Positions 1-5,810 of a stretch of 5,810 nucleotides of DNA are shown here, piece after piece; the stretch's first letter is position 1, and the number at the start of each line of letters is the position of its first letter. The DNA is from Gemmataceae bacterium (GTDB lineage: Bacteria; Planctomycetota; Planctomycetia; Gemmatales; Gemmataceae), in NCBI GenBank assembly GCA_025056835.1, contig JANWVS010000159.1, positions 1-5,810 of the forward strand. The letters are read 5' to 3'. The translations under genes and the position numbers were made by a program. The notes under the pieces were generated by a model. It saw nothing but the letters and a program-made list of their open reading frames with translations, did no database searches and was not told where the DNA came from.

Positions 1-250
1 ACATCACAAAGGCGGCAAAGCTGGCGCACCAGGCGTGCTTGCCGGAAGCTGCCAGCCCGGCCGCGACGCCGACCATGTTCGACTCGGCAATGCCGACGTT
101 GAAGAAGCGATCGGGAAATTTCTTGGCGAAGTGCTCGGTGCGCGTGGAATTGTGGACATCGCCGTCGACGACCACCACGTCTGGGTCTGCCGCGCCGAGC
201 TGCGCGAGGGCTAGACCGAACGCTTCGCGAGTCGATTTCCCCATTTTCAT
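1..250 (-). CDS. Transketolase, C-terminal half (pyrimidine-binding subunit), 5' part only
   Basis: The gene runs off the left edge; 83 residues are visible. They match the start of the pyrimidine-binding half of thiamine-diphosphate enzymes of the transketolase type. An N-terminal helix (STREAFGLALAQL) leads into VVVVDGDVHNSTRT at residues 25-38, then FPDRFFNVGIAESNMVGVAAGLA at 45-67. Glu56 in the GIAES motif corresponds to the glutamate that activates the cofactor's aminopyrimidine ring. The family transfers two-carbon ketol units between sugar phosphates in the cytoplasm (pentose phosphate pathway). The start at 250 is chosen because AGGAG (259-263 on this strand) lies 8 bases upstream and the domain begins there; Met3 is an alternative. 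The frame is closed by a stop at 389-391. The protein begins directly at this domain, so it is a split transketolase, not a full-length one. The partner N-terminal half is not upstream, where a divergent gene starts at 440. A 1-deoxyxylulose-5-phosphate synthase-like enzyme is less likely given the NSTRT and GIAESNM motifs. Confidence 0.9.
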   Translation of the reverse strand, partial: MKMGKSTREAFGLALAQLGAADPDVVVVDGDVHNSTRTEHFAKKFPDRFFNVGIAESNMVGVAAGLAASGKHAWCASFAAFVM

Positions 251-340
251 GAACCGTTCTCCTGGGAAAGCTGCTGTACCACCCAAGCGCCGCCCTGGCT
301 GCCGGCCGCGCAGTCTTCGCTGTTGTAGCAAGCCGCCCTG

Positions 341-361
341 GTAAATTCCATTTACGAATTT
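341..361. promoter_or_regulatory. Overlapping AT-rich inverted repeats between divergent genes (possible operator)
   Basis: GTAAAT (341-346) and ATTTAC (350-355) form a perfect 6-bp inverted repeat with a 3-base spacer. AAATTC (343-348) and GAATTT (356-361) form a second perfect 6-bp repeat sharing some of the same bases. The patch is AT-rich inside a GC-rich window and lies near the middle of the 189-bp gap between two divergent start codons. On the minus strand, a possible extended -10 (TGC then TACAAC, at 322-327) would put this patch over the -35 region of the transketolase promoter. A regulator-binding site or a promoter core is plausible; no known operator is recognised. Confidence 0.3.
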
Positions 362-365
362 CGAC

Positions 366-395
366 TTGGCGACCTTGCCGCTGGGCGACTAAGAT
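366..395 (+). promoter_or_regulatory. Candidate sigma-70-like promoter for the zinc-ribbon membrane protein gene
   Basis: TTGGCG (366-371) matches four of six bases of the -35 consensus. TAAGAT (390-395) matches four of six of the -10 consensus, and the spacing is 18 bases. Transcription would begin near 402, giving a leader of about 38 bases that holds the ribosome-binding site GGAGG (426-430). The match is modest and promoter rules in this phylum are poorly defined, so this is only a candidate. Confidence 0.25.
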
Positions 396-439
396 GATTC
401 TCGCCACTTCCGTGAGTCCCCTGGGGGAGGGGTTGGGCG

Positions 440-1549
440 ATGGCGGATTTCAAGATACTTTGTCCGGCCTGCACGGCCGTGCTCAGCAGCAAAAAACCGA
501 TTCCCAACGGCAAGAAGATCACCTGTCCCAATTGCAAGAAGCCGTTTGTCGCAGCCACGGCCGACGCCGGTTCCGATTCCGGCTCCTTGGAATTTGAATG
601 GAGTCCGCCCGACGGCGGCGGCGTCATTCAGACGCCTAGTCGCGGCAGCGCGCCGCGAAGCAGCGAACGCACCGTCGCCCGTGCCCCGCATCGCGCAGCT
701 TCGAGCGGCAGCAAGGCCATGCTCTGGATCTTGATGCTGCTGTTTTTGGTTCTCGCCTTGGGTGGCGGCGGCGTCGGCGTCTATTTCTACCTCAAGACCG
801 AGGAATTGCAGACTGCCCAGGAGCGCGACAAGAAAAAGAAGGCCAAGGAAAAGACCACCGCCCTGGTCAAAAACGACGACAAAGACAACAAGAAACCGGA
901 AGCCGCCAGGGACGATAAAGCGAACAAGACCACCAAGGCAATCAGCAACAAGCCCGAGACGGAGTCGAAACAAGCCGGCCCGGCCCAGAAGGAAGACGGA
1001 GGCGGACGCCCCAAGAATGCCGACAAAGCCCAACCCAAGGAACGGCCTTTTGAGTGGCTCGAATACCGCTCCGAACCCGGGGCCTATGTGATTCAGTTTC
1101 CCACCAAGCCTACCGACCGCCGCGAACGCGACGACGACTTGATCTTTCATGAAATGAGCGCCGAGATCAACGGCTTTGAATACTCCGTCGTCTTTCACCA
1201 ACTCAAAAAAGACGATGTTATGCCGGTCAAGGAACGCTTGGCCAAACTCGCCGACGAATACAAGGATGTGACCATCCTCCGCAAGGAGGTGGAGTTCGAG
1301 CAGATTCCGATGATTCCGGCCATCGAAGTGACGATGTACAAGAACGGCAAGAAGGACGTGGCGGTCGAGCGGATCATTGTCTATCGCGATCATGTGTATC
1401 AATTGACCGTGACGGGCAACCGGGAAAAGATCGGCCCCGATCAGGTCGCGCAGTTCATGCGGTCGTTTCGCTTTGTCGGCGAGCCGCGGGGCGGTTTCCT
1501 CGACCTGGCCCAAACGCAAGGCGTGCCGCCGCAACGGCAGAAGAAGTAG
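440..1549 (+). CDS. Zinc-ribbon, single-span membrane protein with extracytoplasmic C-terminal domain
   Basis: The 369-aa protein has four visible parts. Residues 8-32 carry two CPxC pairs (Cys8/Cys11 and Cys29/Cys32), a compact zinc ribbon like those at the N-terminus of many uncharacterised planctomycete proteins. Residues 38-92 are a low-complexity linker rich in Ser, Arg and Ala. Residues 94-117 are one hydrophobic span ending in a Gly-rich stretch. Residues 120-203 are a Lys/Asp/Glu-rich, probably disordered linker. Residues 204-347 look folded, with alternating strands and closing motifs VYQLTVTG and FMRSFRFV, as in PsbP/DUF1795-like domains that begin YxIxFPxKP and end FxxSF. The probable topology is zinc ribbon in the cytoplasm and C-domain outside the membrane, although Lys-rich flanks on both sides weaken the charge rule. 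GGAGG lies 9 bases before the ATG, which supports this start. No enzyme motif is visible. A structural, sensory or anchoring role is possible, but the function is unknown. The gene stands alone, divergent from transketolase and convergent with the next gene. Confidence 0.88.
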   Translation: MADFKILCPACTAVLSSKKPIPNGKKITCPNCKKPFVAATADAGSDSGSLEFEWSPPDGGGVIQTPSRGSAPRSSERTVARAPHRAASSGSKAMLWILMLLFLVLALGGGGVGVYFYLKTEELQTAQERDKKKKAKEKTTALVKNDDKDNKKPEAARDDKANKTTKAISNKPETESKQAGPAQKEDGGGRPKNADKAQPKERPFEWLEYRSEPGAYVIQFPTKPTDRRERDDDLIFHEMSAEINGFEYSVVFHQLKKDDVMPVKERLAKLADEYKDVTILRKEVEFEQIPMIPAIEVTMYKNGKKDVAVERIIVYRDHVYQLTVTGNREKIGPDQVAQFMRSFRFVGEPRGGFLDLAQTQGVPPQRQKK

Positions 1550-1564
1550 CCGCGCAACGCACCC

Positions 1565-1588
1565 AAGTAACCCGCAACTCTGCCGCGG
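1565..1588 (+). repeat. Decayed copy of GC-rich intergenic hairpin repeat
   Basis: This 24-base stretch aligns without gaps to 1614-1637 with 20 of 24 identities. All four differences are transitions: A for G at 1570, 1576 and 1577, and T for C at 1581. The changes at 1576 and 1577 break two base pairs in the stem that the second copy still forms, and an A at 1589 replaces the terminal stem G. It therefore looks like an older, inactivated copy. The offset between copies is 49 bases. It begins 15 bases after the stop codon of the zinc-ribbon protein gene. Confidence 0.6.
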
Positions 1589-1613
1589 ACACGGTCGGCC
1601 TTTGCTCGCGCCA

Positions 1614-1640
1614 AAGTAGCCCGCGGCTCCGCCGCGGGTT
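1614..1640 (+). repeat. Intact copy of GC-rich intergenic hairpin repeat
   Basis: The unit starts AAGTAGCCCGCGG and continues into the palindromic second arm. The same unit appears in degenerate form at 1565-1588. I associate units of this kind (a GTAGCCCGCGG arm, a TCC loop, then a complementary arm) with intergenic repeats of planctomycete genomes, but cannot confirm copy number from one window. It could be a dispersed palindromic element, a terminator cassette, or both. Confidence 0.6.
1618..1640. terminator. Hairpin between convergent genes, possible bidirectional terminator
   Basis: An 8-bp perfect stem pairs 1620-1627 with 1631-1638 around the loop TCC. It can be extended by one G-T wobble and one A-T pair to 1618-1640. 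It lies between two converging stop codons (1549 and 1671), where a shared terminator is expected. No real T-run follows on either strand (only TTTC on plus, CTACTTT on minus), so it is not a classic intrinsic terminator. It may instead only stabilise RNA 3' ends. Confidence 0.45.
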
Positions 1641-1670
1641 TCGACAGCATCGAACGCAACCCGTCGAAAG

Positions 1671-4600
1671 TCACGGAATCTCATACAGGTGCAGCGCCAC
1701 CGGTCCGTCGCCATAACCGACGCCATAGCCGCCGCCAAAGCGCTGGTATAAGTCTTCGCCGCGGAAGTCGTCGATGAAGTAGCCGTCCTCGGCCACGAGT
1801 TCCCGGTCTTCGAACAAGACGCGCACGCGCGCGCCTTTTTTCAGTCCGGCAACTTCGATTTTTGTGCCGCCTGGTCGGCGCAGGGCCAAGTGCTCGGAGT
1901 CCCAGCACAACACGTCGGCCGTGGCTGTCGGGCCGTCGTTCGGAGGCACCAGCCGTGTATCGCCCCACCAGACGCGGCCGCCTTCGTGCGCCAAGGCCAC
2001 GCCGTCGACCATCCCCGTGATCCCCAGCGCTTCGAGCGGCACCCGCAGTTCAATCCACGAGCCGGCCGGGGGCAATGGGCCTTGCGGTACCACCTTGGCG
2101 GGAAGGTAGGGCCGGGCCTGATCGAGCAAATCTTCGCCCCAGCCGAGGAAGCCGGTGGCATGACGGTAGAAGCTGCGCAGGAACCACAAGCGTCGTTTGG
2201 CGTCGCCGAGCCAGCGGCCGACGTCGAAATCGCCCCACGCCGCGGCTTGGGTCCAACGGCCGTCTTGCTTGACCAGCACAACCAGGTTTTTCGGTGCGGC
2301 CTGAGCATCGAGCTTGAGCCATTGCTGAAACACCGTTCCTTTGGGATAAGTTCGCGCCTGGGGCAAGTAGTGCAAACCATGGATCGTCGGACCTTGCTCG
2401 ACGGGCTGATCGGCGCCATAAGAGTTGGTTTCGCTCAAGTGGAGGTAGCGATCGACGGTGAGGCGGCTGTGTGGAAAGCGGTCGTTGGGGTCGTGGTGCC
2501 AGCGCCATTTGCCCAGGCCGAGGCCCCGGGTGGTGGCCGCGATCAGGTACGTCTTCCCTTGATACCGCCGCGACCAGGATTCGATTCCCGCCGGCGTCGT
2601 GATTTTGGGACCGGGATCCTGCGAGGCGAGGATCGGTTTCCAGAATTCCAGCTCGCCGTGCAGACCGCGGAAGAGCGAGGCGTCGCCGGGGCCGTGGGCG
2701 ATCTGCCAGCCGCGGGCGCCGCGCATCATTTCCACATAGACATGGTAGCGCCAGCGTTCGTAGGGGACGTCTTCATACATCTGCGGCCGCAGCCAGATGA
2801 CCTTGTCCTTGCCAGCGACGAGCGGCGCCAGGTCGGTGTGCAGTTGGGCGGGGTACCATGGTTCCGTTTCGGGATCGAAAATATCGTAGAATGGCACCTT
2901 TTCGAACTCGAAGCGGTTCCAGTAGCCGCCGTGGCTGACCATGACCGGCTTGCCGGTGGCGCGGCGCACGTAGTCCACCAATTGCTCCAAGCCCTTTAAT
3001 TGCGCCGCTGTGGCGCCGTGAAACAGGCCGAACGCTTCTTCGATGCCGGGAGCCGTGGAGACGATCATGGGGGCCGAGCGGCAAAAGGCGAGGTAGTCAT
3101 CAAAGTTCGCCTTGCCGCCCACCTGCTTGCAGGCCTCGTCGAGGCTGAAGGCCGGGTGCGGATTGGTAAACGCGCTGGAGACATAGAGATTGTCTTCCTG
3201 CCATTTTTGGGCGGCTACTTTCCGGTCCGTGACCGAGCCGGCCACGTAGCGGAGGCAGTTGAAGTCGTTTTCGCGGCGCGTGTACGTCTTGGCGGTGAAG
3301 CCGTCGTAAATCGACCACGCCGGCAGGTTGTGCAGGTCGAGATAATGGCCCGGTCCCGGGTCGGCCGGCCCCGCGTACACCGGCACGTGGCCGTAGATTG
3401 CTCCGAAGGGCAGCCACGGCGCCCCATTGACGTAGAGCAGGTCCTTCTTGATCGTCACCGCCTGCACCGGCGGTTGCGCAGGCCGGGGGCCGAGCCGGCA
3501 AAACGGCGGCGATTGCACCGCGGCGATCGCATGCCCCGTCGTGTCCAGCGCCGTCACGCGCACGTACCAGTTGCGCTGCGGATCGGCGAACGGCTGCACC
3601 GGCAGCAGCCCCACGTCGAGATCGTACAGGAGCAGACCGGTCAGGTCATCCCGGAGGGCCTTGGGGAGCTTGGCACGCTGCTGGGCGAAACTTGCCGGCG
3701 TAACGGGATGGTTCACTTGGCTGACGACCTGCCCGGTGCCGCGGCGCACGACCTCCAAGCGGAGCGCCGCCACCTGTCGGCGCAACGGGTCGGCCAAGCC
3801 GAGATTGAGGCGCACGAATTGTTTCTGTTCGGGTCGGAGATAGAGAGCCCCCAGGTCGAGGTCGATGGCCGTGGTCCAGCCGCCGAGCCAGATTTCGGAG
3901 GAGGCCAGGTCCTTCCCCGCAGCGTCCTGGAGCGTCAAGCGTCCCTGAAGGTGGGTGTAGGCCGCCGGCCAAGGCGCCTTTATCTCATAAGGGATCGAGA
4001 ATGTCGCCGTTTGCTTCGCCGCTACGAGCTGCGCGGCGCTGCGCTGGCGGGAGGTCGTGCCGTCCGGCCCGGAGAATTCCCAGACGAGTGCCAACTGCTG
4101 CGGCGGTCCGGGGTTGAACGCCACGGCCCGGACCACGTTGCCGCCCAACAGGCGCTCGCCCAGATCGAGATCAACCAGGTGAGGCTGAGGGGCGGGATTG
4201 GCCGGCTCGTGGACCTTGACGCCGCGGGCCGCCAACTCGGCCGGGGTCGATTCCGGTTCGCCGACGTGAATTTCGTCCCACCAGATCGTGCCGACGACGT
4301 TGTTCTGCGGCTGCGTGCCCGTGTCGTCGAGGGTATAGCCGTTGACGCCGCGAGCGCAGAGGAGCACGCGTAGGGAATGCACGGGACCGCGCGGCCGAAA
4401 CACTTGCCGGATCAGCCGCCAATCGTCGCTGCCGATCGAGTGCGGCGCCATGTGAATGAACGGAAAGCCATCGAGGCGCTCGTCCTGGTCGGTCAAGGCG
4501 TCGATGTGGAGCATGCATAGTTGGTCGGTCTTGATCCAAGCGCGAACTTCGATCAGCCGCGGCTCCGTTTGCTGGAGCACGATCGGCGCCGAAGCGACGC

Positions 4601-5591
4601 TGACCTCATCCCCCGGCGGTACGATCATCTGAAGGCTTTGGCGACCCGCGCGAGGCAGCAAGGCGTCGTGCTGCACCTTGCCGCGATTGTCGAAGGCGCC
4701 GTTATGCCAGGTGTTGAAGAGGTAATAGAGCCGACCGGGGAAATGGCGGTATTTTTGCGGCGGTCCCCAACCCGTGGGCTGTTCGAAGCCGCCGTTGGCC
4801 AGCAGGTTCGGCCCGATGGCCCCGATCTCCGTCAGCTCGACATGTCGGATCTCCACCTGTCCCGTCTTGCCGTGGTACCGAATCGCTACCTGGATCGTGC
4901 CCGGCAGCACCGGCCCTTCCTTAGCGATCAGGGCTGCTTCCTTGGGGTCCTTCGTTGCCTGCTCCTCGACTTTCCTCAACCAGGCGGCCGCGTCGAGCCT
5001 GACTTCCGTGGTTCGTTCGACAAAAGTCCCCGAGGGGAGCGGTGCCGAGGCCAGCACCGTCGGCGGTGTCGAGGTGCCGAAGGGGTCGGAGAGCGTCAAG
5101 GTTCCGGGAGGGCAGTAGGCAAGTTCGATCGTCCCGGCACCGGTGGGCACCTCGGTCCCCGCCAGCCGCACGCGCAAAACCAGGTCGCGGACCATTCGTT
5201 GGGGAAAGCGGCTGCGCTGCGGGACGATCGAGGGAAACCGGCCTGCGTCGGCCATGTTGCCGAGGTTGCGCTGGTCGTGGATCAACACCCAGTTGACGCG
5301 TTGCACGATTTCGCCGGCCGGACCGGTCAAGAGCAAACGCCGCTGGCCTGCGGGGCGATCGGCCTCGTGCCACCGCCAGCTGCCTTTGCACGTCCAGCCG
5401 TCGGGATTAAAGTCGCGGCGATGGTACAACTCGGACGAGTAGCACCAGTGATGGTTCTTGTTCTCCGGAATCAACGTCAGCCAGTCGTCTTGCAAGGCGG
5501 CGTTGCGCAGCAAGTTGCCGGTCGTCTGGCCCTGGACCGGCGCGGCCCAAGAAATCGCCGCCGCCGTCAGCAGACATCGGGTCACGTTCAT
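1671..5591 (-). CDS. Large secreted multi-domain glycoside-hydrolase-like protein
   Basis: The protein has 1306 residues. Residues 1-21 form a signal peptide (Arg5, hydrophobic core, cleavage likely after VQG). Domains, as read from sequence, follow in order. (1) About 25-258, a beta-sandwich opening NLLRNAALQ. (2) About 262-447, a second one opening NLLANGGFEQPTGW and closing IWWDEIHV, like CBM4/9/22-type carbohydrate-binding modules. (3) About 470-572 and 573-698, two Ig-like domains, each followed by linkers. (4) About 709-985, a TIM-barrel-like core that starts LLYVNGAPWLPFGAIYGHVP (the entry motif of GH2/GH42-like barrels), with LDEA at 817-820, APGIEEAF at 847-854, PETEPWYP and VIWLRPQMYED. 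Glu819 is the best acid/base candidate; the nucleophile is unclear. (5) About 1000-1306, beta-rich, with the jelly-roll-like motif HEGGRVWWGDT at 1202-1212. It probably acts outside the cytoplasm on a polysaccharide or glycan; the substrate is unknown. The start at 5591 is preferred over an upstream in-frame start at 5654 because AGGGAG sits 8 bases before it and the signal peptide begins there. It has its own leader and no operon partner. No sorting signal or dockerin is seen at the C-terminus. Confidence 0.88.
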   Translation of the reverse strand: MNVTRCLLTAAAISWAAPVQGQTTGNLLRNAALQDDWLTLIPENKNHHWCYSSELYHRRDFNPDGWTCKGSWRWHEADRPAGQRRLLLTGPAGEIVQRVNWVLIHDQRNLGNMADAGRFPSIVPQRSRFPQRMVRDLVLRVRLAGTEVPTGAGTIELAYCPPGTLTLSDPFGTSTPPTVLASAPLPSGTFVERTTEVRLDAAAWLRKVEEQATKDPKEAALIAKEGPVLPGTIQVAIRYHGKTGQVEIRHVELTEIGAIGPNLLANGGFEQPTGWGPPQKYRHFPGRLYYLFNTWHNGAFDNRGKVQHDALLPRAGRQSLQMIVPPGDEVSVASAPIVLQQTEPRLIEVRAWIKTDQLCMLHIDALTDQDERLDGFPFIHMAPHSIGSDDWRLIRQVFRPRGPVHSLRVLLCARGVNGYTLDDTGTQPQNNVVGTIWWDEIHVGEPESTPAELAARGVKVHEPANPAPQPHLVDLDLGERLLGGNVVRAVAFNPGPPQQLALVWEFSGPDGTTSRQRSAAQLVAAKQTATFSIPYEIKAPWPAAYTHLQGRLTLQDAAGKDLASSEIWLGGWTTAIDLDLGALYLRPEQKQFVRLNLGLADPLRRQVAALRLEVVRRGTGQVVSQVNHPVTPASFAQQRAKLPKALRDDLTGLLLYDLDVGLLPVQPFADPQRNWYVRVTALDTTGHAIAAVQSPPFCRLGPRPAQPPVQAVTIKKDLLYVNGAPWLPFGAIYGHVPVYAGPADPGPGHYLDLHNLPAWSIYDGFTAKTYTRRENDFNCLRYVAGSVTDRKVAAQKWQEDNLYVSSAFTNPHPAFSLDEACKQVGGKANFDDYLAFCRSAPMIVSTAPGIEEAFGLFHGATAAQLKGLEQLVDYVRRATGKPVMVSHGGYWNRFEFEKVPFYDIFDPETEPWYPAQLHTDLAPLVAGKDKVIWLRPQMYEDVPYERWRYHVYVEMMRGARGWQIAHGPGDASLFRGLHGELEFWKPILASQDPGPKITTPAGIESWSRRYQGKTYLIAATTRGLGLGKWRWHHDPNDRFPHSRLTVDRYLHLSETNSYGADQPVEQGPTIHGLHYLPQARTYPKGTVFQQWLKLDAQAAPKNLVVLVKQDGRWTQAAAWGDFDVGRWLGDAKRRLWFLRSFYRHATGFLGWGEDLLDQARPYLPAKVVPQGPLPPAGSWIELRVPLEALGITGMVDGVALAHEGGRVWWGDTRLVPPNDGPTATADVLCWDSEHLALRRPGGTKIEVAGLKKGARVRVLFEDRELVAEDGYFIDDFRGEDLYQRFGGGYGVGYGDGPVALHLYEIP

Positions 5592-5593
5592 GA

Positions 5594-5626
5594 CGCACAC
5601 TCCCTGGGGGGCAAGACCAGTGTGCG
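5594..5626 (-). promoter_or_regulatory. Hairpin in mRNA leader overlapping the ribosome-binding site
   Basis: CGCACACT (5594-5601 on plus) and AGTGTGCG (5619-5626) form a perfect 8-bp inverted repeat with a 17-base loop. In the minus-strand mRNA the stem ends 2 bases before the ATG. The ribosome-binding site AGGGAG (plus 5600-5605) has four bases in the loop and two in the stem. A slightly different register also pairs TGG with CCA beyond a 4-base bulge. The fold could reduce initiation until it opens or is bound; this is inferred from pairing only. Confidence 0.45.
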
Positions 5627-5640
5627 AACTCCCGCGACCG

Positions 5641-5670
5641 ATGGCAAGCAGCAAAGATGGTCGTCGTCAA
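5641..5670 (-). promoter_or_regulatory. Candidate promoter of the large secreted protein gene
   Basis: On the minus strand TTGACG (plus 5665-5670) matches five of six bases of the -35 consensus. After an 18-base spacer, TGCCAT (plus 5641-5646) matches only three of six of the -10 consensus. Transcription would begin near 5634, so the leader of about 43 bases would contain the whole start-codon hairpin. The -35 is good and the -10 poor, which would suit a weak or activator-dependent promoter. Confidence 0.25.
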
Positions 5671-5688
5671 CAACCCGGGAGACTACGC

Positions 5689-5733
5689 TCGGGCGCCCCG
5701 CGCACCGTCGCCTGCGGCACGCGCGACGCCCGA
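5689..5733. other. GC-rich imperfect stem-loop in the intergenic region
   Basis: TCGGGCG (5689-5695) pairs with CGCCCGA (5727-5733). Inside it CGCGC (5699-5703) pairs with GCGCG (5721-5725), and CCG (5705-5707) with CGG (5715-5717), around a 7-base loop. Together they make a 45-base interrupted hairpin. There is no T-run and it does not match the repeat at 1614-1640. It may be leader structure of a right-edge gene, an operator, or chance in GC-rich DNA. Confidence 0.25.
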
Positions 5734-5787
5734 ACAGCCGGGGACCGCTGAGTTGCGACGGCGAGCCTCGAGATTCACGGGGTGGGG

Positions 5788-5810
5788 ATGACGATGTCCG
5801 ACGACGAGCC
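5788..5810 (+). CDS. Possible start of a gene running off the right edge
   Basis: ATG codons at 5788 and 5794 are in the same frame and read MTMSDDE to the edge. GGGG at 5784-5787 stands 6 bases before the second ATG, which makes 5794 the likelier start. The acidic, Ser-first N-terminus is typical of cytoplasmic proteins, and the frame is closed by a TGA at 5749-5751. Only seven codons are visible, so no family can be named, and the gene itself is uncertain. If real, it is divergent from the large secreted protein gene with about 200 bases between them. Confidence 0.3.

Noticed and set aside
39..344. A 101-codon plus-strand open frame at the left edge
   Set aside because: It overlaps antisense to the clear transketolase coding sequence and its translation is low in recognisable structure.
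1561..1640. Possible CRISPR repeats in the convergent gap
   Set aside because: There are only two units, they differ at four positions, and the unit is itself a palindrome joined to coding ends; no array spacing or cas genes are present.
389..1738. A 449-codon minus-strand open frame with hydrophobic stretches, opposite the zinc-ribbon protein gene
   Set aside because: It is codon-aligned with the sense gene, so it stays open because the sense gene lacks TTA, CTA and TCA codons. Its Leu/Phe-rich stretches are the complement of Lys codons in the sense linker. It also overruns both the sense gene's start and the end of the convergent gene, and has no family motif.
1890..4373. Two abutting plus-strand open frames (1890-2999 and 3000-4373) opposite the large secreted protein gene
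   Set aside because: They are one antisense frame, codon-aligned with the sense gene and broken only by a TAA at 2997-2999, which is the sense TTA codon of Leu865. Avoidance of TTA, CTA and TCA in GC-rich coding DNA explains the openness. The translation is Arg/Gly-rich with no domain pattern.
5592..5654. An upstream in-frame start at 5654 that would extend the secreted protein by 21 residues
   Set aside because: The extension would place polar residues before a well-formed signal peptide, while the ATG at 5591 has AGGGAG at the right distance.
5458..5751. A 97-codon plus-strand open frame across the start of the secreted protein gene
   Set aside because: More than a third is antisense to coding sequence, the rest crosses the promoter region and GC stem-loop, and the Arg-rich translation resembles no family.

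Overview
The window looks like chromosomal DNA from a GC-rich bacterium, most likely a planctomycete. This rests on style rather than a marker gene. One protein has an N-terminal two-CxxC zinc ribbon, one membrane span and a Lys-rich linker. Another is a very large secreted multi-domain protein with glycoside-hydrolase character. The GC-rich hairpin repeats between genes also fit. There is no rRNA, tRNA, CRISPR array, insertion sequence or phage gene here.

Layout. Positions 1-250 (minus) hold the 5' end of a transketolase C-terminal-half gene that runs off the left edge. Positions 251-439 are a divergent intergenic region with an AT-rich pair of overlapping inverted repeats. Positions 440-1549 (plus) encode a 369-aa zinc ribbon / single-span membrane protein with a folded extracytoplasmic domain. 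Positions 1550-1670 are a convergent intergenic gap with two tandem copies of a GC-rich hairpin repeat, one intact and one decayed. Positions 1671-5591 (minus) encode a 1306-aa exported protein: two carbohydrate-binding-like beta-sandwiches, two Ig-like domains, a TIM-barrel-like glycosidase core and a C-terminal jelly-roll region. Positions 5592-5787 are a second intergenic region with a start-codon hairpin, a weak promoter and a GC-rich stem-loop. A plus-strand gene may begin at 5788-5794 at the right edge.

The genes do not form an operon. The first two complete or partial genes are divergent, the second and third converge, and the third is probably monocistronic with its own leader. The transketolase subunit belongs to central sugar-phosphate metabolism, and the large secreted protein plausibly acts on external polysaccharide. 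No direct link between them can be shown. I see no convincing new multi-gene system. The least explained item is the 1306-aa secreted protein, together with the hairpin over its translation start.
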